A DNA stretch of 64,000 nt from Gemmatimonadota bacterium (GTDB taxonomy: Bacteria > Gemmatimonadota > Gemmatimonadetes > Gemmatimonadales > Gemmatimonadaceae). A model generated the notes under the pieces. The model searched no databases and had not been told where the DNA came from. It saw nothing but the letters and a program-made list of their open reading frames with translations. Of the stretch, positions 1-8,817 are shown piece after piece. Each line of letters begins with the position of its first letter. Position 1 is the first letter of the stretch. The position numbers and the translations under genes were made by a program. The stretch spans positions 36,036 through 100,035 of the forward strand of contig JAJTGR010000021.1 of assembly GCA_021299375.1 (NCBI GenBank), read 5' to 3'.

Positions 1-1
1 C

Positions 2-2467
2 GTCGTGCCCATTCTCATCGACGCCAGCGACGATCATGGCGTGGCGCGCGTGCAGCTCTCGGTATGGCATGAAGCGAACGGTGGCGACGGTCGTGTGCCG
101 CGCGAGCGGATCGACGTTGCCGCCCCGGCAACGCCGCTGTTCGAGGGCGGTGCGACCATTGCCCTCGATGGCCGCGGCCTCGAGCCTGGCGACAAACTGC
201 ACGTCACGGCCATCGCCACTGACGATTCGCCGTGGGCGCAGCAGGCGACCAGCGCCGAGATCGTGCTGCGTGTGCCCACGCTGGCCGAGCAGCGGTCGAT
301 GGCGCGCTCGCTGGCCGACTCGCTCGCGGCGCGCGCGGCGCAGTTGGCCCAGCAGGAGCGACGGCTCCAGCAGAACACCAGCGATGCCTCGCGCAGCCGT
401 GAACTCAAGAGCGGCAACGCCAACGAGCCGCAGTCGGGTGGCGCCAAGAGCGATGGCAGCAAGAGCCAGTCGATGTCGTTCACGGCCGCCGAGAAGGCCA
501 AACAGCTGGCCAAGGACCAGCAGCAGCTCGGCGCCAAGGTGGACTCACTCCGGATGAGCGCGAAGGATCTGGAGTCGCGCCTCAAGAACGCCAACGCGCT
601 CGACACCGCGCTCGCCTCGCGCATGCGTGACATCCAGAAGATGCTGCGCGATGCCATGACGCCGGAAATGCAGAAGCAGCTCGAGGCGCTCAACAAGAGT
701 ACGGAGCGCCTCAGTGGTACCGAGGCGCAGCAGTCCATGCAGCAGCTGGCCGAGCAGCAGAAGCAGATGCGCGAGCAGCTCGAAAAGAGCGCCGAGATGC
801 TCAAGCGGGCGGCGCTCGAAGGCGCCATGCAGACCTTGCGTGACGATGCGAAGGAGCTGGCGAAGGACCAGAAGCAGTTGGCCGACCGCCTCGACGGGCA
901 GAAGCGCGACGGGACGTCGGGTAAACCCGGCGAAGCGCGTGAGGGCGGGGAGCCGCGCCCGTCGCAGGACCCGAAGGCGCTGGCCGACCGCTCGCGCGAC
1001 CTCGAGCGGGAGATCCAGTCGCTCGCCAAGCGCCTCGAGGAGGCCGGCGCCAAACCAGGGGCCTCTCGGACGCGCGAGGCGCAGCCGCTCGCCAAGCAGG
1101 CGGCCGACGCCATGACGCAGGCCGCGAAAGCCGCCGCGCGCGAGGCGCAAGAGCCGGCGCAGCAGCCGGCGCAGCAGCCGGCGCAGCGCGAAGCCCAGCA
1201 GAATGCCCAGCGCGAGGCTCAGCCGGGTGCTCAGCAGCAGGGCAAGCAGGATCCCCGCCAGCAGGGCTCCCAGAGTGCCCAGCAAGGTGCCCCGCAGCAG
1301 GGGCAGCAGGGCGCCCAGCAGCAGGGCCAGCGCGGGGCGCAGCAACAGGGACAGCAGGGCAACCAGGCGGGCGGCCAGCAGGGCGGTCAGCCGCAGGGGC
1401 CGCAGGGGGCGCCGCCGCAGGGTGGGCAGGGCAATCCATCCGAACAGGCGCGGCAGGCCGCCGACGCCATGGACAAGGCGGCGCAGCAGCTGGCCCAGGC
1501 GCGTGACGCGCAGGTCGATGCCTGGAAGGGCGAACTCTCGGACCAGCTCGACAAGTCCATCAACGAGACCATGCAGCTGGCGCGGCAGCAGGCCGACCTC
1601 GAGAAGAAGATGCGCCAGCAGGGTGCGCAGGGTGCCCCCGGTATGCAGGGCGAGCAGAGCGCCCTGCAGCAGGGGGTCCAGCAGGCCGCCGAACGGCTCG
1701 AGAAGGCGGGGCGTGAATCGTCGCTGCTGTCGCAGCGCTCGCAGAAGGCCATGGGTGAGGCGCAGCGGCGCGTGTCGCAGGCGACGCAGGCGATGCAGCA
1801 GTCCGGGCAGCCGGGCGGCAGTGAGCAGGCCCAGAACGCCATGAATGATGCGACCGAGGCGCTCAACCAGGCCTTGAGCTCTCTGGTGCGCGATCGTGAG
1901 CGCGTGAACGGCGCGCAATCGGCGTCAGGCTTTACCGAGATGATGGAGCAGCTCAAGCAGCTGGCGCAGCAGCAGGGCCAACTCAACAGCCAGATGCAGG
2001 GGCTCAACCTGATGCCCGGCGGTGCCAAGGGCGACCAGGCGCAGCAGCAGGCACGCGTGCTGGCCAAGCAGCAGCGCGAGGTGGCCCGTACGCTGACCGA
2101 CGTCTCCGATGCCGATCAGACGGGGCGCACTGATGCGCTGGCGAAGGAGGCGCAGCAGCTTGCCCAGCAGATGGAGCGCGGCGGGCTCGACCCCAACGTG
2201 GCGGCGCGGCAGCAAGCCCTCTACCGGCGCCTGCTGGATGCGGGGCGCTTCCTCGAGCAGGACGAGCGCGATGATCAGGGCCCGCGCGAGGCCAAGGCGG
2301 CGAGCGGCAACGGCGCTGCCGGTCGCGTCGATGGCCCGCAGTCGGGCAAGGCGGGGAGCAGGTATGCGCCGCCCACGTGGAACGACCTGCGCGGGCTTGG
2401 CCCGGATGAGCGCCGGCTCGTGATCGAGTACTTCCGCCGACTCAACGGCTCGACGCCCCCGTCATGA
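2..2467 (+). CDS. DUF4175-family coiled-coil protein, C-terminal part (5' end outside window)
   Basis: The reading frame is open to the left edge, so the N-terminus, expected to carry membrane segments in DUF4175 proteins, is missing. The first ~95 visible residues look like an Ig-like strand-rich segment (DDHGVARVQLSVW; LEPGDKLHVTAIATDDS). The rest is a very long Gln/Ala/Arg-rich helical region with heptad-like coiled-coil character. Residues ~375-480 (nt ~1130-1440) are low-complexity Q-Q-G/A-A repeats. The tail (PTWNDLRGLGPDERRLVIEYFRRLN) is a compact conserved-looking end. Function is not established; in related genomes such genes sit near MoxR/DUF58 clusters, which cannot be checked here. 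The stop overlaps the next gene's start in an ATGA, so the two are translationally coupled. Confidence 0.75.
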   Translation, partial: VVPILIDASDDHGVARVQLSVWHEANGGDGRVPRERIDVAAPATPLFEGGATIALDGRGLEPGDKLHVTAIATDDSPWAQQATSAEIVLRVPTLAEQRSMARSLADSLAARAAQLAQQERRLQQNTSDASRSRELKSGNANEPQSGGAKSDGSKSQSMSFTAAEKAKQLAKDQQQLGAKVDSLRMSAKDLESRLKNANALDTALASRMRDIQKMLRDAMTPEMQKQLEALNKSTERLSGTEAQQSMQQLAEQQKQMREQLEKSAEMLKRAALEGAMQTLRDDAKELAKDQKQLADRLDGQKRDGTSGKPGEAREGGEPRPSQDPKALADRSRDLEREIQSLAKRLEEAGAKPGASRTREAQPLAKQAADAMTQAAKAAAREAQEPAQQPAQQPAQREAQQNAQREAQPGAQQQGKQDPRQQGSQSAQQGAPQQGQQGAQQQGQRGAQQQGQQGNQAGGQQGGQPQGPQGAPPQGGQGNPSEQARQAADAMDKAAQQLAQARDAQVDAWKGELSDQLDKSINETMQLARQQADLEKKMRQQGAQGAPGMQGEQSALQQGVQQAAERLEKAGRESSLLSQRSQKAMGEAQRRVSQATQAMQQSGQPGGSEQAQNAMNDATEALNQALSSLVRDRERVNGAQSASGFTEMMEQLKQLAQQQGQLNSQMQGLNLMPGGAKGDQAQQQARVLAKQQREVARTLTDVSDADQTGRTDALAKEAQQLAQQMERGGLDPNVAARQQALYRRLLDAGRFLEQDERDDQGPREAKAASGNGAAGRVDGPQSGKAGSRYAPPTWNDLRGLGPDERRLVIEYFRRLNGSTPPS

Positions 2468-4200
2468 CCAATCGCTGGCGCAGGGGCCTGTGGCGCGGGT
2501 GGTGGGCGATCAGCGTGGGGGTCCATGCCGGCACGGCGGCGGCCTCAGCCCGGGCGCAGGGGGCCGGCGGTGACGCGCTGCAGCGCGCCATGGAGGCCGA
2601 GGACGCCAGCGATCGCGCACGCGCGGCGGCGGCCTACAAGGACGTCCTGCAGCAGGCCCTCGTGGTGGGCAGCACCGATGGCAACCGCATCGCCATCGCG
2701 CTGCTCGGGCTCGAGCGTGTGTGGGCGGAGGCCGGCGCGCTCGACTCGATGGTGCCAGTGGCGCGACGGGTGCTGCAACTCCGCCCGACCGATCCCACGG
2801 CCCATACCGTGCATCTCCGCACCCTCGTCACCCTGGGGCGCGACGATGAGGCCCGCGCGGCCTTTACCATGTGGCGCCGTGTGACCGGCACGGACGGGGC
2901 GCCCTATCGCGAATATGCACGGCTGCTGATGCAGCAGGGGCGCGCGCTCGCCGCTGACAGTCTGCTGTCCGACGCGGCGCGGTTGCTGGGCGCCGGGGGC
3001 GCGCTGTCCGGCGAAACGGCACAGCTGCACGTCTCGCTGGGGCGCTGGCAGGCGGCGGCGCTCGCCTTCCGTGACGCTCTCCAGGACCAGCCCTGGCTCG
3101 AGACGGCCGCGCTGTTCGGACTGCAGCGGGCTCCCGTGGCCGCCCGCGATTCCATTCGGGGCGTCTTGCTCGCCGATCCACCGCGCCTGCTGCCGCGCCG
3201 CCTGCTCGCGTCCCTCGAGTTCGCCTGGAGCGAACCGCGGCGCGCGTGGCAGGCCATCGCGACGCTGCCGGCGGACGATTCGGCCACCGCGTCATGGCGC
3301 ACCTTCGGCGAGCGCGCTGAGATGAACGAGTCGTGGCTGGTGGCTCGTGACGCGTGGACCGCCGTGTTCGAGCGGACGAATGACCTCGAGTCGCAGCGGC
3401 GGGCCGCCGAAGCGGCGCTGCGGGCTGGTGATGCCGCCGGTGCCCTCGCGCTGCTGGCGCGTCGCAGCAAGGGCGGCGACGACGCCGCGCGCCGCCGGGC
3501 GCTGCTGCCCATCGAAATCGCGGCGCTGGGCGAGGTGGGCCGCGTGGCCGACGCCCAGCGCGCCCTCGACGCCGAGCGGGCGCGGCTTGACGACGGTACG
3601 CGTGCCGCCCTTGCCCGTCCGCTCGTCGGTGCCTGGCTGCGCGCCGGCGATCTGGCGCGCGCCAAGGTGGCCATGGACGGCACCGACCTGGCGGACGACG
3701 ACGAGATTGCCGGGGCGCTGGCGCTGTACGAAGGCGACCTCGTGACGGCGCGCAAGCGCCTCGTGCGCGCCGCCACGCAGCGGCCCGAACTCGTCGACGC
3801 CTTGGGCATCCTGGCCCGTACGCGCCTCGACCAGTCACTCGGGATCGGTCAGGCATTCCAACTGCTCGCCAAACGGGACTCGGCGGGGGCGGCCGCACGG
3901 TTCACGCGGTTGGCCGATTCCGTGGGGACGGCGGCGCCGGCGTTGCTGGCACAGGCGGCGCGGCTGTCGTCCGCGACGGCAGCGATGCCGCTCTGGGCGC
4001 GCATCGTGCAGGACCATGCCAAGAGCCCGGAAGCGCCGGAATCGCTGCTGGCATGGGCCCGTGTGCTGCGTGACCGCGGTGACACGGCCGGCGCCATGGC
4101 TCGGCTCGAACAGCTGCTCATCGGGTACAGCGACAGCGCGCTCGCTCCACAGGCACGGCGCGAACTGGAGCGGCTCAAGGGGACGGTGCCGCCTCGCTGA
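2464..4200 (+). CDS. secreted tetratricopeptide-repeat protein
   Basis: A 578-residue protein beginning with a basic segment and hydrophobic stretch ending near ARAQG, which fits a Sec signal peptide of ~32 residues. The body is almost entirely alpha-helical Ala/Leu/Arg-rich repeats of TPR type (for example DPTAHTVHLRTLVTLGRDDEARAAF and the C-terminal SPESLLAWARVLRDRGDTAGAMARLEQLL-like unit). It is probably a periplasmic scaffold for protein-protein contacts. It starts inside the stop codon of the DUF4175 gene (ATGA), so the two are likely co-expressed and may act together at the envelope. No catalytic motif is visible. Confidence 0.75.
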   Translation: MTNRWRRGLWRGWWAISVGVHAGTAAASARAQGAGGDALQRAMEAEDASDRARAAAAYKDVLQQALVVGSTDGNRIAIALLGLERVWAEAGALDSMVPVARRVLQLRPTDPTAHTVHLRTLVTLGRDDEARAAFTMWRRVTGTDGAPYREYARLLMQQGRALAADSLLSDAARLLGAGGALSGETAQLHVSLGRWQAAALAFRDALQDQPWLETAALFGLQRAPVAARDSIRGVLLADPPRLLPRRLLASLEFAWSEPRRAWQAIATLPADDSATASWRTFGERAEMNESWLVARDAWTAVFERTNDLESQRRAAEAALRAGDAAGALALLARRSKGGDDAARRRALLPIEIAALGEVGRVADAQRALDAERARLDDGTRAALARPLVGAWLRAGDLARAKVAMDGTDLADDDEIAGALALYEGDLVTARKRLVRAATQRPELVDALGILARTRLDQSLGIGQAFQLLAKRDSAGAAARFTRLADSVGTAAPALLAQAARLSSATAAMPLWARIVQDHAKSPEAPESLLAWARVLRDRGDTAGAMARLEQLLIGYSDSALAPQARRELERLKGTVPPR

Positions 4201-4225
4201 GGGGGCTCCGGAGTACATTACGAGT

Positions 4226-5494
4226 ATGGGTCTGCGACGCACCTTCGCCGTTGGTCTCCTGCTCCTGCTGGGCGCCACGCGCCCTGCCGCGGCGCAGCAC
4301 CTGCTGCTCCCGATGGACGACGGGCAGCGCAATCACCTCAAGGCCTATGGCGTCACCTATCAGGCACTGAAGAACGGCCAGAAGGCCGAGTGGCTGCTCA
4401 ACTATCGTGGCGGCGCGTTCCTGCTGCCCGACGTGGCGGACCTGCGCAGGCGGGCCGCGCTCGACGGCGTGACCGTGGAGCCGCTCACGGATGCTGATGT
4501 CGCGGCGGCCCGGGCCGAGATCGCCGGCGGCAACATGGATGCGGTCGTGCTCGAGCGGGCGCCGAAGATCGCGATCTACCGGCCGGTGGACCAGCCACCC
4601 TGGGACGACGCGGTGACGCTGGCCCTCACCTATGCCGGCATCGAGTTCACCTCGGTGTGGGACGACGCCGTGCTCAAGGGCGACCTCGCCAAATTCGACT
4701 GGGTGCACCTGCACCACGAGGACTTCACGGGGCAGTACAACAAGCTGTACCTCGCCTATCGTGACGCGCCGTGGTTCGTGGCCCAGCGTGAGCGCGATCT
4801 CTCGACCGGGCGGCAGTTCGGCAAGGCCGACGTGCCGGCGCTCAAGAAGGCCGTGGCCGATGGCATCCGCGGGTTCGTGGATCGCGGCGGATTCCTCTTC
4901 GCCATGTGCGGGGCGACGGAGTCGCTCGATTTGTCGATCGCGGCCTTGCTCGTGGATATCGCGGGCCCCTTTTCCGACGGTACGCCGCCGGCTCCCGATG
5001 CCGATGCGAAGCTCGACTGGACGCGCACACTGGCTTTCACCGGCGCGCACATCGAACCGTCGCCCTACGTGAACGCCCTGAGCGACATCGACGGGCATCA
5101 GGTGAACGTGCCGTCGCGCCGGCAACCGCTTGGTGCGTTCTCGCTGTTTGGTTTCTCGGCCAAGCTCGATCCCGTGGCCACCATGCTCGTGCAGAACCAC
5201 CGCACCGTGGTACCCGATTTCTACGGCGTGACCACCAGCTTCAATCGCGCCATCGTGAAGCCCGGCGTGACCGTCCTCGCTCAGGAAGAGGGGGCGCCGT
5301 GGTCGAAGTACCTGCACGGCGACTACGGCAAGGGCTCGTGGACGTTCCTTGGCGGGCACGACCCGGAGGATCCGCAGCACGCCATCGGCAGTCCGCCGAC
5401 GGATCTGTCGCTGCACCCGACCTCGCCCGGCTATCGCCTGATCCTCAACAACGTGCTCTTCCCGGCCGCCAAGAAGAAGCCGCGCAAGACGTGA
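4226..5494 (+). CDS. secreted protein with possible glutamine-amidotransferase-like fold
   Basis: The frame is open from 4016, but the ATG at 4226 starts a clean signal peptide (MGLRRTFAVGLLLLLG...AAAQ), so I use it. The 422-residue product has LLLPMDDGQRNHLKAYGV and WLLNYRGGAF near the mature N-terminus. Residues 221-231 (GGFLFAMCGAT) look like a nucleophile elbow with Cys228, as in class I amidotransferase-like folds. I recall related Bacteroidetes proteins labelled asparagine synthetase B, but no synthetase domain is visible and I would not transfer that name. A TACATT hexamer at 4214-4219 lies 6 nt before the ATG, so the transcript may be leaderless. Biochemical role unknown. Confidence 0.7.
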   Translation: MGLRRTFAVGLLLLLGATRPAAAQHLLLPMDDGQRNHLKAYGVTYQALKNGQKAEWLLNYRGGAFLLPDVADLRRRAALDGVTVEPLTDADVAAARAEIAGGNMDAVVLERAPKIAIYRPVDQPPWDDAVTLALTYAGIEFTSVWDDAVLKGDLAKFDWVHLHHEDFTGQYNKLYLAYRDAPWFVAQRERDLSTGRQFGKADVPALKKAVADGIRGFVDRGGFLFAMCGATESLDLSIAALLVDIAGPFSDGTPPAPDADAKLDWTRTLAFTGAHIEPSPYVNALSDIDGHQVNVPSRRQPLGAFSLFGFSAKLDPVATMLVQNHRTVVPDFYGVTTSFNRAIVKPGVTVLAQEEGAPWSKYLHGDYGKGSWTFLGGHDPEDPQHAIGSPPTDLSLHPTSPGYRLILNNVLFPAAKKKPRKT

Positions 5495-5501
5495 GGCGCT
5501 G

Positions 5502-8030
5502 GTGGACACGCCAGTAATGGGAGAGGCGCGCCTCGCCAGGGCCGCGGCCAGCGCCATTCGCACCCAGATCCGCCTTCACGGTGGCAACGAAGTCTGCTTC
5601 GTGTGCACCGTGGACGACGACGGGACCATCCTCACGGCCCGCAAGGTGGCCGCGGGGGACGTGCGCAGTGTGCTGGCGTTGCCGGGCGTGGCCGACCGTG
5701 GCGAGCTGCTGCTCCACAACCATCCGTCGGGGGACCTCACGCCGAGCGACGCGGACATGGAGGTGGCCTACCGGGTGCACGGCAACGGCGTGGGGTTCGC
5801 CATCGTCGACAACGACGCGACGCGTGTGTACGTGGTCACCGAGGTGCCTCGAGGCCGGGTGATCGTCGCCGTGGACCCGGACACGGTGGACGTGGCGCTC
5901 GGCCCCTATGGACTCATTGCCCAGGCCATGCGGCAGGTGCACGGGGCGCGCGATTACGAGGATCGCCCGAGCCAGCGAGCCATGGCCGCGGCGGTCACGG
6001 CCACCTTCAACGAAGGCGGCGTGGCGCTGCTCGAGGCCGGCACGGGCGTGGGCAAGTCGCTCGGTTACCTCGTGCCGGCGCTCCGCTGGGCCGCCGCCAA
6101 CGGCGAGCGCACGATCGTCTCCACCAACACCATCACGCTGCAGGAGCAGCTGGTAGCCAAGGACCTGCCGTTCCTGCAGCGCGCGCTCACCGACCAACCG
6201 GTGCGCTTTGCGCTGCTCAAGGGGTGGCGCAACTACCTGTGCCTGTACCGGCTCGAGCAGGCGCAGGGGGCCGGTGCGGCCCTGTTCGAGGACAACGCCA
6301 CGGAGGCGGTGGCCAAGATCGCCGAGTGGGCCGAGCGCACCACGGATGGGTCACTGGCCGATCTGCCAACGGCGCCCCGGCCCGACATCTGGGATGAAGT
6401 CTCGGCGGAGCCGGATCTGTGCGGGCGGCTCAAGTGCCACTTCTACGACCAGTGCTTCCTGTTCAAGGCGCGCAAGGACGCGGCGGCGGCGGACGTCGTG
6501 GTGGTGAATCACCACCTGCTGCTGTCCGACGTGGCCGTACGCCGTGAGGTGCAGAACTGGGACGATGCGGCGGTGCTGCCGGCCTACAAACGCCTCGTGA
6601 TCGATGAAGGGCACCATCTGGAAGATGCGGCGGCGTCACACCTGGGCAGCTCGATCACGCGCCGGGCGCTGTCGCGGCTCTTCAGCCGTCTCGAGAAGCG
6701 CGGCAAGGGGCTGCTGCCGGCGCTGGCCACGCGCCTCGGCGCCTCGCGTGATCTGCTCAGCGTGGCCAGCCTCGACCTGGTACGCGAGCGGCTGTTCTCG
6801 AGTGCGGTCACGGCGCGTGATCGGGTGCAGCTGCTCTTCGAGCTGCTGGCCGCCGTGCTCGAGATGCACGGGGCGCCGGTGATGCGCCTGGGAGCCGACT
6901 TCCAGCAGCACGAGCTCTGGCGGAGTGGTATCGACGGCACGCTGCACGAGCTGCTCACCGAAATCGATGCGCTGGCCGTGGGGCTCAAGGTGGTACGTGA
7001 TCGGCTCGAAAGCGACGAGAAGCGGAGCGAGGAGCTGGCGCCGCTGCTCAACGAAGTGCGAGCCGTGATCCGGCGGCTGCAGCATGCCGGCGACGCTCTG
7101 GCCAAGGCGCTCATGCCACCCGCCGACGGCCCTGCGGTGGTGCGCTGGATGGAGTTTCAGGGCAAGCCGGCCGCGCCCGATCGGAACCTGGCGGTGCACT
7201 GCGTGCCGCTCGACCTCGCGCCGGTGCTGCGCGAGGACCTGTTCGAGCGGGTGGACACGGCCGTGATCACGAGTGCCACGCTTTCCACGGACGGCGGCTT
7301 CGGCTTTCTCGAGCAGCGACTCGGCATCGACGAAGCGAAGCGCACAAAGCGGTCGGCCGTCTTCCCGTCGCCATTCGACTATCCGCGCCAGGCGCTGCTG
7401 GTGGTGCCGACCGACCTGCCGGCGCCCAACGCAGACGCGCGCGAGCATTTCGCCAGCGTGGCGCGGCAGTTGCGCGACCTCATGACCGCCAGCGATGGCG
7501 GCCTGTTCGCGCTGTTTACCAGTCATCGCGATGTGCGCGAGATGGCCGACTGGCTGCGGGGACCTGGCGGTGGCACCGGCTGGCCGCTGCTCGTGCACGG
7601 CGAAGAGCCGCGCGACGTGCTGCTGCAACGCTTCCGCGATTCGGGACGCGCCGTGCTGCTGGGTACGGCCACCTTCTGGGAAGGCGTGGACGTGCCGGGG
7701 AGTGCGCTGCGCGGCCTGCTCATTGCCAAGCTGCCGTTCCGCGTGCCCACGGAGCCCATGGTGGCTGCGCAGTGCGAAGCCATCGACGCGCGCGGGGGCA
7801 ACAGCTTTGCCGAGTTCCAGCTGCCGCACGCGTCGTTGCGACTCAAGCAGGGCTTCGGCCGCCTGATTCGCACGGGTACGGATGCTGGCGTGGTGGTGCT
7901 GAGCGACCCGCGTCTGGTGACCAAGCGCTATGGACGGGCATTGCTGGAGGCGCTGCCACCGGCGCGGCGGGTGATCGGCCCCTGGGGCGAGGTACGGGAC
8001 GAGGTGTCACGATTCTATCGGCGCGAGTGA
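5502..8030 (+). CDS. dinG: DinG/XPD-type ATP-dependent helicase with N-terminal RadC-like JAB domain
   Basis: An 842-residue two-part protein. Residues ~15-115 form a JAB/RadC-like domain with the full JAMM pattern: Glu30, His72-x-His74, Ser82, Asp85 (HNHPSGDLTPSDAD). From ~140 it is an SF2 helicase of the DinG/XPD group: Walker A AGTGVGKS (179-186), four cysteines that can hold an Fe-S cluster (Cys247, 307, 312, 318), the DEGH box (368-371), and a C-terminal motif VI region (FGRLIRTGTDAG). Such helicases unwind DNA with 5'-3' polarity and act in replication-stress and repair responses. The GTG start keeps the whole JAB domain; ATG 5517 is an alternative. It has no close operon partner apart from the preceding gene 7 nt upstream. 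Confidence 0.9.
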   Translation: MDTPVMGEARLARAAASAIRTQIRLHGGNEVCFVCTVDDDGTILTARKVAAGDVRSVLALPGVADRGELLLHNHPSGDLTPSDADMEVAYRVHGNGVGFAIVDNDATRVYVVTEVPRGRVIVAVDPDTVDVALGPYGLIAQAMRQVHGARDYEDRPSQRAMAAAVTATFNEGGVALLEAGTGVGKSLGYLVPALRWAAANGERTIVSTNTITLQEQLVAKDLPFLQRALTDQPVRFALLKGWRNYLCLYRLEQAQGAGAALFEDNATEAVAKIAEWAERTTDGSLADLPTAPRPDIWDEVSAEPDLCGRLKCHFYDQCFLFKARKDAAAADVVVVNHHLLLSDVAVRREVQNWDDAAVLPAYKRLVIDEGHHLEDAAASHLGSSITRRALSRLFSRLEKRGKGLLPALATRLGASRDLLSVASLDLVRERLFSSAVTARDRVQLLFELLAAVLEMHGAPVMRLGADFQQHELWRSGIDGTLHELLTEIDALAVGLKVVRDRLESDEKRSEELAPLLNEVRAVIRRLQHAGDALAKALMPPADGPAVVRWMEFQGKPAAPDRNLAVHCVPLDLAPVLREDLFERVDTAVITSATLSTDGGFGFLEQRLGIDEAKRTKRSAVFPSPFDYPRQALLVVPTDLPAPNADAREHFASVARQLRDLMTASDGGLFALFTSHRDVREMADWLRGPGGGTGWPLLVHGEEPRDVLLQRFRDSGRAVLLGTATFWEGVDVPGSALRGLLIAKLPFRVPTEPMVAAQCEAIDARGGNSFAEFQLPHASLRLKQGFGRLIRTGTDAGVVVLSDPRLVTKRYGRALLEALPPARRVIGPWGEVRDEVSRFYRRE

Positions 8031-8106
8031 GCGCCGCGGTCCCACGAGACGGCCACGGGTTGTCTGGGCGCCGCCTTCGCCGCCAATTACCCCACGTTCG
8101 TATCGC

Positions 8107-8781
8107 ATGAAGCACCCGACTCCTCCACCGACCACTCCGACGGGGTGGTTCACCCCATCCGCCATGCGCACCCCCTCCAAGATCGTCTGCGTCGGCCGCA
8201 ACTACGTCGCCCACGCCCGCGAGATGGGCAACGACGTGCCCAAGGAACCGTTGCTCTTCCTCAAGCCATCCTCGGCGATCATTCGCGAGGGAGAGGCCAT
8301 CGTGCTGCACCCGGTCTCCACCCACATCGAGTTCGAGGGGGAGATCGCGGTGGTCATCGGCACACGGCTCAGCCGGGCGGCGTCGGAGGATGAGGCGCGG
8401 GCGGCCATCGGGGGCGTGGTGGCACTCAACGACGTCACGGCCCGCGACCTCCAGCGCAACGACGGGCAGTGGGCCCGTGCCAAGGGGATGGACACCTTCT
8501 GCCCTGTTGGCGTGCCGGCCCCGGCACCCATCGACTTCGATGCCATTGAACTGGTGACGCGCGTGAACGGTGAGGTGGTGCAGCACGCGATGGGCGCGGA
8601 CATGGTCTTCAAGATCCCATTCCTGCTGCACTACATCTCGCAGTATCTCACACTGGAGCCGGGGGACCTGGTGGCCACCGGCACCCCGGCCGGTACGCGC
8701 GCCATTCATCCCGGCGACGTGGTCGAGGTGGAACTGCGGGGGCTGAGTCGGGTGTCTAATCCGGTGGTCGCCGGCTCCTGA
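8107..8781 (+). CDS. fumarylacetoacetate hydrolase (FAH) family protein
   Basis: A 224-residue single-domain FAH protein. It shows the family start KIVCVGRNYVAHAREMG, the metal-binding FEGE segment, NDVTARDLQR, the KGMDTFCPVGP-type loop, and the ending LEPGDLVATGTPAG followed by PGDVVEVEL. Enzymes of this group (2-hydroxyhepta-2,4-diene-1,7-dioate isomerase, acylpyruvase, oxaloacetate decarboxylase) use Mg2+/Mn2+ to act on 2-oxo acids; substrate cannot be read from sequence. About 20 N-terminal residues (proline/threonine-rich) precede the conserved core, and ATG 8164 (second Met) is an alternative start. It stands alone between the helicase gene and a TonB-shaped gene. Confidence 0.88.
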   Translation: MKHPTPPPTTPTGWFTPSAMRTPSKIVCVGRNYVAHAREMGNDVPKEPLLFLKPSSAIIREGEAIVLHPVSTHIEFEGEIAVVIGTRLSRAASEDEARAAIGGVVALNDVTARDLQRNDGQWARAKGMDTFCPVGVPAPAPIDFDAIELVTRVNGEVVQHAMGADMVFKIPFLLHYISQYLTLEPGDLVATGTPAGTRAIHPGDVVEVELRGLSRVSNPVVAGS

Positions 8782-8817
8782 GGGCGAATCCCGCGCTCGC
8801 CTGAGTATCTTTCGCCC

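Noticed and set aside
1130..1440. Possible CRISPR-like or VNTR array
   Set aside because: The repetition is in-frame coding for QQ-rich protein, units are irregular and there are no spacers.
545..1918. A 457-codon minus-strand frame
   Set aside because: It is the shadow of the Gln-rich DUF4175 protein; its Leu/Arg-rich translation is the complement of CAG-rich codons.
4226..5494. Asparagine synthetase B
   Set aside because: No glutaminase (N-terminal Cys) or ATP-pyrophosphatase domain is present; the product is an exported protein with a different fold.
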